A stretch of 9,632 bases of DNA from Promethearchaeota archaeon (GCA_016839905.1 JAEOTJ010000149.1:1-9632); one strand, 5' to 3'; numbered from the stretch's first letter, positions 1 to 6,934 are shown. Numbers and translations: made by a program. The notes: a model not told the origin generated them from the letters alone.

Positions 1-60
1 CTTAGCTTAACTTTTTTAAATTTCCTTCGCAGTTTTTTTAGTAAGAGAATTTCTCCTCAA

Positions 61-540
61 ATGCAAAAACGAATGTCAAAAGAATTTAAACATGAAAAAG
101 CAGAGATTCCCGGCTCTGCTAAATTGAGGCATAAATTAAAAAAAGAAGAAGGTCAAATCATTCAAAACAAATATGAAGAGTTAGACATAAAAAAATTAGA
201 AAAACTCATTAAGATTCAAGAAAATAAAATTAGTTCTGGGGAATTAAAAGAGCCTCAAGAGTTACAAGAATTTGCTATGTTAAAAAGAGCCTATAATTCT
301 AAGTTAAATTTGCAATCCCTCAAGGAAAAGGAAAAAAATCAAAAAGATGGGCAAAATAAATATAAAAAATTAGGTATTGAAGAAATAGAAAATCTCATTA
401 GAATTCAAGAAGAAGATTTCATTTCGGGAAAGTTAAAAAAACAAAAACAGATAGAAGAATTTAGGATGCTAAAACAAGCATATTATTCTAAAAAAAATAA
501 CCAATCTATCGCCAAAGAAGAAATTAAAACCACTTCTTAA
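61..540 (+). CDS. Small charged helical protein with an internal tandem duplication
   Basis: A 159-residue Lys/Glu-rich, predicted soluble and helical protein with no signal peptide or membrane segment. I do not recognise the family. Residues 36-86 and 99-149 are two copies of one unit with a period of exactly 63 residues and no gap. Both begin NKY, share an 'LI.IQE' core and an 'SG.LK' turn, and end near 'MLK.AY.SK'. The start is uncertain: the frame is open to the window edge, but codons before 61 read as Leu/Phe/Ser-rich, unlike the protein, so ATG 61 or ATG 73 is preferred. A T6A3 tract at 12-20 lies about 44 bases before ATG 61 and could be a weak TATA box. Each repeat looks like a helical hairpin (helix, Gly turn, helix), which would suit a protein-interaction or scaffold role; that is inference. 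A T-rich stretch follows the stop, and the next gene has its own promoter. Confidence 0.8.
   Translation: MQKRMSKEFKHEKAEIPGSAKLRHKLKKEEGQIIQNKYEELDIKKLEKLIKIQENKISSGELKEPQELQEFAMLKRAYNSKLNLQSLKEKEKNQKDGQNKYKKLGIEEIENLIRIQEEDFISGKLKKQKQIEEFRMLKQAYYSKKNNQSIAKEEIKTTS
166..507 (+). repeat. Two 51-residue in-gene repeats with a 63-residue (189-base) period
   Basis: Copy 1 spans 166-318 and copy 2 spans 355-507, with a 12-residue Lys/Gln-rich linker. By eye, 27 of 51 aligned residues are identical with no gaps. Conserved positions include N36/N99, Y38/Y101, L41/L104, Q53/Q116, G60/G123, L62/L125, F71/F134, M73/M136, A77/A140 and Y78/Y141. Hydrophobic positions are retained while charged ones flip between Lys and Glu, as expected for duplicated helices under structural constraint. 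Confidence 0.85.
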
Positions 541-557
541 TTTTCCTACTTTTTGTT

Positions 558-605
558 AAATATTTATAAACAACAAAATATAAAATAACATTATATATAT
601 TTTAG
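558..605 (+). promoter_or_regulatory. TATA promoter of the surface glycoprotein gene
   Basis: A clear archaeal TATA box, TTTATAAA, lies at 563-570 inside the longer string ATATTTATAAACAACAAAA. It is followed about 20 bases later by ATTATATA (590-597), where transcription would be expected to start, and then TTTTAG (600-605). The box centre is about 52 bases before ATG 619, giving a leader of roughly 25 bases with no obvious Shine-Dalgarno sequence. The same layout recurs at 4848-4897, and the TATA core also at 4923-4945. Confidence 0.75.
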
Positions 606-618
606 AAATAGAGACGAT

Positions 619-3138
619 ATGATTATGGAAAAAAATAAAAAAAGATCAATAATAATCCTTGGTTTTGTTTCAGTAGCTCTCTGTATTCCTTTAGCCCAAT
701 TTGCTATAACAGGTAGTATGATTAACCCTGACGATGTTTCAATATCTCATAATGATGTGTTTTCCGGAGATAATAATATCATTCATATTGAAGCGAACTT
801 TTCAGTTCAAGAAATATTTGTTTCATTAAATGAAACTAAGGTTGAATATAGTATCTTTGAAGATAGTGGTAGTATGGAAGATTTACCCATTGATTTATTT
901 ACTTCAAAAGGAGATCAAACGGGGGAATTAGAAGATTTAGAAGATGAAGATGATTCTGGAATTGAAATAACTTCAGAGTGGATTCATTGGTGTTGGCATA
1001 ATTATCATTATTCCAGACAATATGCTGTTTTTGATACAGATATGCTCGAAGAGGCTTCCAATATAAAATTAAACATTCTTCTAAGTAGTAATGATGATAT
1101 AAAAAGCAAGATTTATTACTTTGACTATAAAGAAGAGGAATGGGTAAAGATTAATGAGGAATATATGGATTCTTCTAACCATAAAATAATAGTTTCTTAT
1201 GATTTATCAGGAGATATTGTTGAAGAAGATAGTATAATGTTAATGCTAACGGGTTATGATAAGTGGGATAGTTTTGAATATTTAATTGACCAAATGGTTA
1301 TTGAATATTCGATACCATCAAGTTTTGATGATGATATATCAATTGATGTTTCAGAGTTTGATGATGGTCAATATGTTTTAGATATTGAGATTTTAGATTT
1401 TGGATTTAACACATTTAAATATAATAAAGTTATCTATATCGATAATTCCGCTCCAGTCATTAATATCATTGATTTTCCTTGTTCTTCCAAGGTTCATAAC
1501 ACTACAGAGATTTTAATCTTTGAAACGATAATTGAGGATTTTTCTGATACAAATACTATTTTAGTATTAGACATTAATGGATCTGAATATATTACTTTAG
1601 ATTTTGATGGTAGTAAATCAATTTCTTATCAAAATAATTTTATTCCAGGAAATTATTCATATACTTTAATCTCAGAAGATTCAAATGGTTTGTTTAGTTC
1701 CTACTCTGGTTCTTTTGAAGTAGAATTTATTGAACAAGACCCCGTGGAAGTCTTATATGAGAATACAGTTATGATAAACATTCCAGAATCAGTTGATTTT
1801 GATGCTATGGATTATCCAATTAATATAGAAGTTATTGGAGTGTATAATATTGAATATCAGTGTAATTTGTCTTACACATCAAACTCAACCTTAATTAATT
1901 CATTAAATATCTATACAAATAATTCAGATTCAATTATTTCTGATGTATTTAATATATCAATCACATTAGATATTTACAGCTTGAACAGCACTGAATTAAT
2001 TTTCACAAGACAATTTGCAGTATTTAAAAATCCTCTAATTGAACACTTCATTACAGATCGAAATAATATTTATGTAAATATTCCATCATCAGTTAATTAT
2101 ACAACAACGGAATATTCAATAACTATAGAAACTGAGGGAAATTTTAATGATACTTATAATTGTAATGTGACCTATGTAAGCAATGGAACCTTAATAGATT
2201 CTCTTACAATATATACTAATGATACTGAAATTTTGATTTCAAATGTATTTAACGAATCGATTAACCTAATGATTTATAATATTAATGATTCAAACTTGGC
2301 CGTAGATAAAAATTATTATATAGAAAAGATCCCTCTATATGAATATTACCACATCTACGAAAATAAGATTGTCATCACACTTCCAGAATCTGTAAACGAG
2401 CATGTTATGGAATATCCCATTTATATTGATATTTCAGGAGATAAGTTATATGATTATAAATGTGATATTGAAAATACCTCAACAATAATTTGTACGGATA
2501 CTATTTCTACAAATAATTCGGGAATCATTATGTTGGATATTTTTAATACCAGTTTTACCTTAAAAATATTAAACATTCAAGAATCTAATGCTTTAGTTTA
2601 TGAAGAGAATTATACTGTGATTAAATTCTTAGACATCCATCATTATGAAATCATTACAATTGATTATCCTGATGAAACTAAAGACTCAGGATATAATATA
2701 GACATATATGCTTATTCTGATGATGCATCAGCCATTTTTGAGTATAAAATATCTAATGCTGAAACTTCTGTAATTATTGACTCTGGACCATTAGTTAATG
2801 GAGAAATTAAGACCGTGTATGCAGACGTTTTCGAGGAAAGTATTCTGGTAGAAGTAATACAAAATGGTCAAGTTGTTTATACTGCGGATGTGAAGGTAGA
2901 AAAGTTTATCAAGATCCAAATTCAAGAAAAAAAGACAATAGATTATAATCTAATCTTTGTAATCCTCACCATAATAGGGTTAACACTTTCTATGATAGGT
3001 CTTTTTTATTCAATTTTAAGGGGTAAAAAGATGGAAGAGAGACAAGAAAGATTCGAAAGACAAAAGAGTCCTATGAGTGCCAGGAGGATTTATGATCCAA
3101 TGATTCAAGAGAGAGAAGAATTTAGAGATTTTTACTAA
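619..3138 (+). CDS. Large repeat-containing type I surface glycoprotein, N-glycosylated
   Basis: An 839-residue protein predicted to be exported and anchored by its C-terminus. Residues 1-9 are basic and 10-30 form a hydrophobic signal peptide or N-terminal anchor. Residues ~35-370 are acidic and beta-rich; 'IDNSAPVINI' at 274-283 is typical of bacterial/archaeal Ig-like domain boundaries, and an aromatic/His cluster lies at 121-131. Residues ~376-762 hold four ~100-residue repeats. A single membrane helix at 778-800 is followed by a basic then mixed-charge 39-residue cytosolic tail ending in Tyr. I count about 21 N-X-S/T sequons, nearly all in the ectodomain, matching archaeal N-glycosylation. 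ATG 619 was chosen, with ATG 625 two codons later equally possible. The gene is monocistronic, with its own TATA promoter and a T-rich end. Roles such as adhesin, S-layer-associated protein or surface receptor are inference; no catalytic motif is visible. Confidence 0.85.
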   Translation: MIMEKNKKRSIIILGFVSVALCIPLAQFAITGSMINPDDVSISHNDVFSGDNNIIHIEANFSVQEIFVSLNETKVEYSIFEDSGSMEDLPIDLFTSKGDQTGELEDLEDEDDSGIEITSEWIHWCWHNYHYSRQYAVFDTDMLEEASNIKLNILLSSNDDIKSKIYYFDYKEEEWVKINEEYMDSSNHKIIVSYDLSGDIVEEDSIMLMLTGYDKWDSFEYLIDQMVIEYSIPSSFDDDISIDVSEFDDGQYVLDIEILDFGFNTFKYNKVIYIDNSAPVINIIDFPCSSKVHNTTEILIFETIIEDFSDTNTILVLDINGSEYITLDFDGSKSISYQNNFIPGNYSYTLISEDSNGLFSSYSGSFEVEFIEQDPVEVLYENTVMINIPESVDFDAMDYPINIEVIGVYNIEYQCNLSYTSNSTLINSLNIYTNNSDSIISDVFNISITLDIYSLNSTELIFTRQFAVFKNPLIEHFITDRNNIYVNIPSSVNYTTTEYSITIETEGNFNDTYNCNVTYVSNGTLIDSLTIYTNDTEILISNVFNESINLMIYNINDSNLAVDKNYYIEKIPLYEYYHIYENKIVITLPESVNEHVMEYPIYIDISGDKLYDYKCDIENTSTIICTDTISTNNSGIIMLDIFNTSFTLKILNIQESNALVYEENYTVIKFLDIHHYEIITIDYPDETKDSGYNIDIYAYSDDASAIFEYKISNAETSVIIDSGPLVNGEIKTVYADVFEESILVEVIQNGQVVYTADVKVEKFIKIQIQEKKTIDYNLIFVILTIIGLTLSMIGLFYSILRGKKMEERQERFERQKSPMSARRIYDPMIQEREEFRDFY
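1744..2904 (+). repeat. Four ~100-residue extracellular beta repeats
   Basis: The repeats align on an 'I/L-P-x-S-V' element at P389, P489 and P589, a spacing of exactly 100 residues, and on a diverged 'YPDET' at P684 (95 residues on). Each ends with a '[DN]-[VI]-F-[NE]-x-S-[IF]' strand followed by an Asn-rich turn and a closing 'V.K/IEK' strand. The first three contain a Cys pair separated by a variable loop or single Cys, and most of the sequons. This looks like a string of Ig/fibronectin-like beta sandwiches. The repeat is evident at protein level; at DNA level it is well diverged, so the duplication is old. Confidence 0.85.
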
Positions 3139-3143
3139 TTTTT

Positions 3144-3170
3144 AAAAAAATTTTTTTCTTATGCTTTTTT
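3144..3170 (+). terminator. Oligo-T terminator after the glycoprotein gene
   Basis: Six bases after the stop codon comes A7T7 (3144-3157), and T6 follows at 3165-3170. Archaeal RNA polymerase commonly terminates at such T runs without needing a hairpin, so this is a plausible end for the glycoprotein transcript. Confidence 0.5.
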
Positions 3171-3180
3171 CAGAGGAAAG

Positions 3181-3330
3181 ATGAATATTAATAAATTTGA
3201 AGTAAATATTAATAAGAATAATCTGTTGTTTTTGAGATAGTTTAGATCCACTGGTTTATCATTGTTTAGCTATATTAGGGCTATGTTGAATCTCTTGAAA
3301 AATCTATTGGAATTAAAACTTTCACAATAA
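3181..3330 (+). other. Possible small or decayed ORF with an internal TAG
   Basis: ATG 3181 directly follows CAGAGGAAAG, a fair Shine-Dalgarno-like sequence, and opens a 19-codon ORF (MNINKFEVNINKNNLLFLR) ending at TAG 3238-3240. The same frame then stays open for 29 more codons to TAA 3328-3330 and reads like an amphipathic helix ('MLNLLKNLLELKLSQ'). This could be a tiny peptide gene, the tail of a decayed gene or chance. In DNA this AT-rich, one stop in about 50 codons is only mildly unusual. I do not recognise the peptide. Confidence 0.2.
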
Positions 3331-3373
3331 ATTTTTTTTTATAAAAAATGGTCAGGAGAAATGTGTTTTTTTG

Positions 3374-3401
3374 AATGATTTTATCATTTTCAAATTTTTT
3401 T
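3374..3401 (+). terminator. Small hairpin followed by T7 between convergent genes
   Basis: AATGAT (3374-3379) and ATCATT (3383-3388) form a 6-base stem with a TTT loop, followed six bases later by T7 at 3395-3401. It resembles a weak intrinsic terminator for plus-strand transcription heading into the convergent minus-strand gene that ends at 3409. The stem is short and AT-rich, so this is only suggestive. Confidence 0.25.
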
Positions 3402-3408
3402 GTAAGGA

Positions 3409-4512
3409 TTATTTCCTTTTATAATAATCAGATATTGCTTTTTTGATATTACGACTTCCAATTTTTCTTGTTTCAATCTTAGCCCTTAAAGGAGATGTCC
3501 TAACTAAAATAACCCCATCATAATAAGTAATAATATCAGGATCATCATCTTCAAGTGAATCTCCAATATGTCCATTTTTAAACTTGTAAAAAGGTTTGAA
3601 TTTGATTGCATCTTGATAATTTGTTTCAATCAAGATCCCCGCCAAGAATATATGATATTCATTTGCTATTAAATGAAAGCCCCACTTTTCATTTTCAATA
3701 AGATCAAACCAAGAGTTATAGACAGAAGTTTCTTCAGTTGTATTTGTCCATGTGAAGTACTTAAAATCCCCTACATCGAAGGTTTCAGAGAAAATCAAAG
3801 ATCTTTCTTCTTTGTTCAAAAAATTAAGATATCCTTCTTCAGCAAGAAAGATTTGTACATTGCCATACCCTGATGCAAACCTCTCCGCAATCTCATTTTT
3901 GAACATTCGTTTAGCTGTATCATCTCCTTTTTCTGTTAACCTTTTTAACAAGGGAAATGATAAATTTGAGTGAATAATTCTAGTATCATAATTGTTTTCA
4001 ACCCAAGCTTGTAAGTTTGAACAATGGGCCCAAAACTCAGTCTCTTCGTTTGGAACTTCTAAGTCTTCAGTTAATAGTTCGGGGTCATCGATAAGCTCAT
4101 CAATCGAATTAATCTCATCATAGGAATCGATTTCATTTATAGGAATATTAATGATAATACTTTTACATTGTCTAAATCTTTTTCCCGCAACATAAATATT
4201 AGTTATTCCATTTTCAAGTTTAAGCATTATTAAATCATTTACTTTAAATTCCATTTTAGAGCTTTCTCCCGAAAAAATAGATTTAATTAAAATTAGATTT
4301 TGCGGGAAAAAATCTCGTTTAACTGCTTTAGATATGATAAATTGAAATGAAGAATTTTTAATTGTAGAACTCAGAATTTTTAATATAGGTCTTTTTTTCG
4401 TAATTTTGAAATTTTCGTAAAGACTTTTAATAGGAATACTATTAAGTCCTTTAATACATCTTGAATATGGTTTTTTATTTTTAGAGCAATAAAAATTATT
4501 CTTTTCTAACAT
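3409..4512 (-). CDS. Asgard-type soluble protein with 'FWAHCSNLQAW' domain and N-terminal extension
   Basis: A 367-residue protein with no membrane segments. Residues 87-216 match a domain I recall from many Lokiarchaeal proteins, often next to leucine-rich repeats. It has 'MEFKVNDLI' (87-95), 'GKRFRQCK' (110-117), an acidic linker (127-159), 'EFWAHCSNLQAW' (159-170), 'YDTR' (175-178), 'HSNLSFPLLK' (181-190) and 'LTEKGD' (192-197). No leucine-rich repeats follow here; residues 217-367 are a separate Tyr/Phe-rich region I do not recognise. M87 would be the usual start as I remember the family, and GGAG lies upstream of it. However, the 86 codons before it are stop-free in very AT-rich DNA, and the TATA box fits ATG 4512, so the longer form is preferred. 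The extension has Cys at 9 and 19 and many Lys. Function is unknown; the role in leucine-rich-repeat proteins suggests protein interaction. Confidence 0.8.
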   Translation of the reverse strand: MLEKNNFYCSKNKKPYSRCIKGLNSIPIKSLYENFKITKKRPILKILSSTIKNSSFQFIISKAVKRDFFPQNLILIKSIFSGESSKMEFKVNDLIMLKLENGITNIYVAGKRFRQCKSIIINIPINEIDSYDEINSIDELIDDPELLTEDLEVPNEETEFWAHCSNLQAWVENNYDTRIIHSNLSFPLLKRLTEKGDDTAKRMFKNEIAERFASGYGNVQIFLAEEGYLNFLNKEERSLIFSETFDVGDFKYFTWTNTTEETSVYNSWFDLIENEKWGFHLIANEYHIFLAGILIETNYQDAIKFKPFYKFKNGHIGDSLEDDDPDIITYYDGVILVRTSPLRAKIETRKIGSRNIKKAISDYYKRK

Positions 4513-4557
4513 TTCTTAATATATTTTTATTTTTGTTTTTTAAAAATATTTATTGTT

Positions 4558-4565
4558 TTTATAAA
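4558..4565 (-). promoter_or_regulatory. TATA box of the minus-strand gene
   Basis: TTTATAAA (self-complementary), read on the minus strand within CTTTTATAAAAAC. Its centre is about 50 bases upstream of the ATG at 4512, the same distance as in the glycoprotein gene. This spacing supports the upstream start rather than Met87. A second, plus-strand-oriented candidate (TTTTAAAAA, 4569-4577) sits beside it, about 47 bases before ATG 4620 of the decayed gene, so the region looks like an old divergent promoter. Confidence 0.6.
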
Positions 4566-4619
4566 AGATTTTAAAAAGTTTTTTAATGAGTTAACGATTA
4601 AATAATTTTTCAAATAATA

Positions 4620-4833
4620 ATGCGCAATGTTGAGTGGTTTCAATATTTAATTAATTGTTTTCTTGCCATTATGGGGGAGATCACTTGATATTTTAAGTAC
4701 TCGATATGACACTAAAGAATTGAAATTAGAGACTAATATTTTAGCACGAAGGTTCGGTTGAAAGGGAATTATTATATTACAATTACTTGTAATAATCTTA
4801 TGTTCATTAGATTTTTATTTATCATTTTTTTAG
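4620..4833 (+). pseudogene. Decayed DUF5658-like small membrane protein
   Basis: From 4651 one frame reads a membrane helix followed by 'LDILSTRYDTKELKLETN' (about 4684-4737) and 'ARRFG'. It then hits TGA (4759-4761) and continues in the same frame as 'KGIIILQLLVIILCSLDFY' to TAG 4831. The 'D-x-x-S-T ... E-x-N-x-x-x-R-x-x-G-[W]' layout followed by 'KG' and a second helix is what I recall of small archaeal membrane proteins of the DUF5658 type, where the TGA position is normally Trp (TGG). Upstream, ATG 4620 in another frame gives 'MRNVEWFQYLI', which would join the 4651 frame by a one-base shift near 4650. So there is at least one frameshift, one nonsense change and a lost 3' end. The family name is from memory. 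Confidence 0.6.
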
Positions 4834-4847
4834 ATTTTAAAGATATT

Positions 4848-4897
4848 AAATATTTATAAAGAACAAAAAATAATCTGTATTATATAAATTATTTTAG
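4848..4897 (+). promoter_or_regulatory. Distal TATA promoter module upstream of the 215-residue gene
   Basis: TTTATAAA at 4853-4860 within ATATTTATAAAGAACAAAA, then ATTATATA (4879-4886) and TTTTAG (4892-4897). This matches the glycoprotein promoter in sequence and, within a base or two, in spacing. It lies about 140 bases before ATG 4997 with no ATG in between, so it is either a distal start site for that gene or the leftover promoter of a lost gene. Confidence 0.5.
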
Positions 4898-4922
4898 CTA
4901 GATCTTAGGTATACAAAAAATA

Positions 4923-4961
4923 AAATATTTATAAAGAACAAAATAAAATAAATATATATAA
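4923..4961 (+). promoter_or_regulatory. Proximal TATA promoter of the 215-residue gene
   Basis: TTTATAAA at 4928-4935 in a string identical over 20 bases or more to the distal copy 75 bases upstream, and with one mismatch over 23 bases to the glycoprotein promoter. ATATATATA (4952-4960) follows and may be the initiation region, giving a leader of about 40 bases; alternatively it is itself a TATA box that would give a leader of roughly 14 bases. No Shine-Dalgarno sequence precedes ATG 4997. Confidence 0.65.
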
Positions 4962-4996
4962 GCAACAAAATAAATTTAACAAAAAATTGATAAATT

Positions 4997-5644
4997 ATGA
5001 ATCTAAGTAAAAAAGAAGCAGATTTAGTTATTAGTGCCACTGTTAAGAGTTTGGCGAGAACAGTTAATCAAATCATTGATAGACAAAAGAAAGAATGTTC
5101 TGGTAGGTGCACAAAGGAAGCAACTTTAAATGCTTTTAGGCAACTAAAAGTAGATACCGGAAAGGGGAACATAATTCAATCCACCCTTAAACAAAAGCTT
5201 ATGCGTTTCGGAGTTAATTCTTTATCTAGAGAAGACCTAAGTTATCTTTTAGATAGAGTTGAGAGGGAACTAGTCCAAATATTTCGTTATGATATAGAAG
5301 CTGAAGAAGAATCTAGTATGAAAGAGCAAGAGCAAGAAAAATCATTTCAGAGGATTCGGCAGATGATTGATCCTTCAGTTCTAGAATATAATATGCCTGG
5401 GACGTCAGCACCAGAAAATGTGGTGCGAACCCGCCCAAGAGGGATCGCTATTGAAGGTTATTCGGGTCAGCCGGGATTTAAGGATTTACCTTCAGGAGAA
5501 GTTGAAATCCAATTAAATCTTGAAAATGCAGATGATGTTTTGAATATTACTACTGGTTGCAATAAAGGATTTAAAGGTATAACGCGAAAGACAGATGAAG
5601 GTCAAATTAGAATCGCATGTGAAAGACCAAGAGGTGACTTTTAA
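4997..5644 (+). CDS. Soluble protein of unknown function, coupled to a membrane protein
   Basis: A 215-residue protein with no signal peptide or membrane helix, and not recognised. Residues 1-100 are helical and basic, with Cys34 and Cys38 in 'ECSGRC' and an alternating charged/hydrophobic pattern to 'RVERELVQIFRYDIE'. Residues 101-125 are a Glu/Gln-rich charged linker. Residues 130-215 are Gly/Pro-rich and look like a small beta domain ('SGEVEIQLNLENADDVLNI') with two more Cys near the end (TGC..., ACERP). Its base composition is visibly less AT-rich than the genes to the left, suggesting a conserved, better-expressed gene. The stop TAA shares its last base with ATG 5644 of the next gene, so the two are translationally coupled and likely partners. 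The N-terminal half could bind nucleic acid or a partner protein, but nothing in the sequence decides this. Confidence 0.85.
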   Translation: MNLSKKEADLVISATVKSLARTVNQIIDRQKKECSGRCTKEATLNAFRQLKVDTGKGNIIQSTLKQKLMRFGVNSLSREDLSYLLDRVERELVQIFRYDIEAEEESSMKEQEQEKSFQRIRQMIDPSVLEYNMPGTSAPENVVRTRPRGIAIEGYSGQPGFKDLPSGEVEIQLNLENADDVLNITTGCNKGFKGITRKTDEGQIRIACERPRGDF

Positions 5645-6921
5645 TGTCTAGGAAGAAAGGTGTCGTTTCAGTTCAACTAGGTCCTGAAGGAAGTTACAGT
5701 AAAGCAGTAAGTCATGTTAATCTCTGGGATTTGGACAGTCAAACATCTCCTAAATTAGTAAGGAGCACGCCAGATACAGATTATTACATGCAGGAGGTTG
5801 ATATTACAGACATTAAGAAGAAGAAAGGGATAAGAGCAAAAAAGGATTATAGCGCTTCCTTTGCCGCAGTCGCTGTCTTGCTTCTTTCAGCAGTTTACTG
5901 GTTTTTGTATGTCACAGAGATATTTCCTATTTGGAATATATTTGCCTATTTCACAGTTAACTTAGCAGTTTTGATTCTTGTTTCCTTTAAAATTAATGAC
6001 ATTAAAGATGACGAGCCTTCTTATGAAAAAGTACTTGATTATTTCCAATATACTTCTTTGGTTGTGATAAGCGTAATGCTTACGGATATATTATTTGAAG
6101 TATATTGGTTTTCAAGTTGGATTGGAGCTCCTAACATCTATTTATCAATCATTTCAAATGTAGCAGTAATTTTAGTGCTGATGATTCTCAATAATGTTAT
6201 ATATTTATGGGCAGTTTACAAAAGAAATACAGAAATGCCTGTCAGCCCAAAAGGAGTAAAAGATTTCCGTGCTGAAGGATTGAGTTACAAGGGTGCAGTC
6301 GCAAAGAAAACTCTAAGAGGGACCAGACTTTTAGCTCGAAATATTTCTATTATGATGTTAATACTCTGTATCGCAGCACTCATATGGTTAGGCCAGCAGA
6401 CCTATGTTTTAGCATCAGTTCTCAATGAAGCACCCGAAGGATTGCCTCATGAACAGATAGGATTTGCCGAAGCTTTGTGTCAAGCGTTCATATCTTTAAC
6501 GGGTTACGAAAGCAGTGCCGCGTTTTATGAATTCTTTGGCATTACAGAAGCTCAATATGGCGCGTCAACCTCATTTACTATGGTCTTTGAGATGCTTTTC
6601 TATAATCAGACCACGGGTATTATGCTTGCATTGATGGTCATTGGAACTTTTGCGAACATATTTGTTATCAATCAGACTAAGAGTAGTGCCTTGCAATCTG
6701 CCACGACGATGACCGTAATCGGTATCCCCATGATAATGATTGTGAGTATGTTCTTAGGCGTGATTCCGCCTCCAGGACCATTCGTCAGGTTATTCGGAGC
6801 AGAAGCTATTGCGAGTTTTGTCTTTACATTCGCAATGCTCTCAGTATATATAATATTTTTGAGTATGATGATGGTATTCTCACACGCAGCGGAAATATTT
6901 CAGCCAGGAGAGGAAGACTAA
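5644..6921 (+). CDS. Polytopic (~8 helix) membrane protein of unknown function
   Basis: A 425-residue protein, not recognised. A ~69-residue soluble N-terminus ending in a Lys-rich stop-transfer region precedes membrane helices at about 72-92, 97-115, 137-157, 166-191, 235-255, 323-345, 354-374 and 387-413. Between helices 4 and 5 lies a basic loop (191-233), probably cytosolic. Between helices 5 and 6 a ~65-residue loop contains a semi-hydrophobic 'FAEALCQAFISLTGY' segment that may be re-entrant. After helix 7 comes 'IPPPGP' (374-379), a rigid turn. Charged intramembrane residues such as D147 and E152 in 'TDILFEVYW' hint at a channel, transporter or assembly subunit, but no known transporter signature is visible. 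The gene starts one base inside the previous stop (TAATG) and ends before a T7 run. Together with the 215-residue protein it probably forms a membrane complex; that is inference from the coupling. Confidence 0.85.
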   Translation: MSRKKGVVSVQLGPEGSYSKAVSHVNLWDLDSQTSPKLVRSTPDTDYYMQEVDITDIKKKKGIRAKKDYSASFAAVAVLLLSAVYWFLYVTEIFPIWNIFAYFTVNLAVLILVSFKINDIKDDEPSYEKVLDYFQYTSLVVISVMLTDILFEVYWFSSWIGAPNIYLSIISNVAVILVLMILNNVIYLWAVYKRNTEMPVSPKGVKDFRAEGLSYKGAVAKKTLRGTRLLARNISIMMLILCIAALIWLGQQTYVLASVLNEAPEGLPHEQIGFAEALCQAFISLTGYESSAAFYEFFGITEAQYGASTSFTMVFEMLFYNQTTGIMLALMVIGTFANIFVINQTKSSALQSATTMTVIGIPMIMIVSMFLGVIPPPGPFVRLFGAEAIASFVFTFAMLSVYIIFLSMMMVFSHAAEIFQPGEED

Positions 6922-6934
6922 GAAAAAATAACTG

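Noticed and set aside
166..507. CRISPR array or DNA tandem repeat
   Set aside because: The repetition is at protein level with diverged DNA; there are no short identical repeats with unique spacers anywhere in the window.
3238..3240. TAG read as pyrrolysine
   Set aside because: No pyl genes or related methylamine genes are in view and the surrounding ORF is not recognisable.
3673..3973. Two overlapping plus-strand ORFs of 66 and 73 codons
   Set aside because: They lie antisense inside the well-supported minus-strand gene and their proteins look like reverse-frame shadows.
4759..4761. TGA read as Trp (alternative genetic code)
   Set aside because: TGA ends the 446-residue gene, other genes here show no internal TGA, and the remnant also has a frameshift and a lost 3' end.
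4775..4794. Hairpin TATTACAA-TTAC-TTGTAATA as a terminator or small RNA
   Set aside because: It falls inside the readable pseudogene frame and has no T run after it, so it is better explained as chance in former coding DNA.
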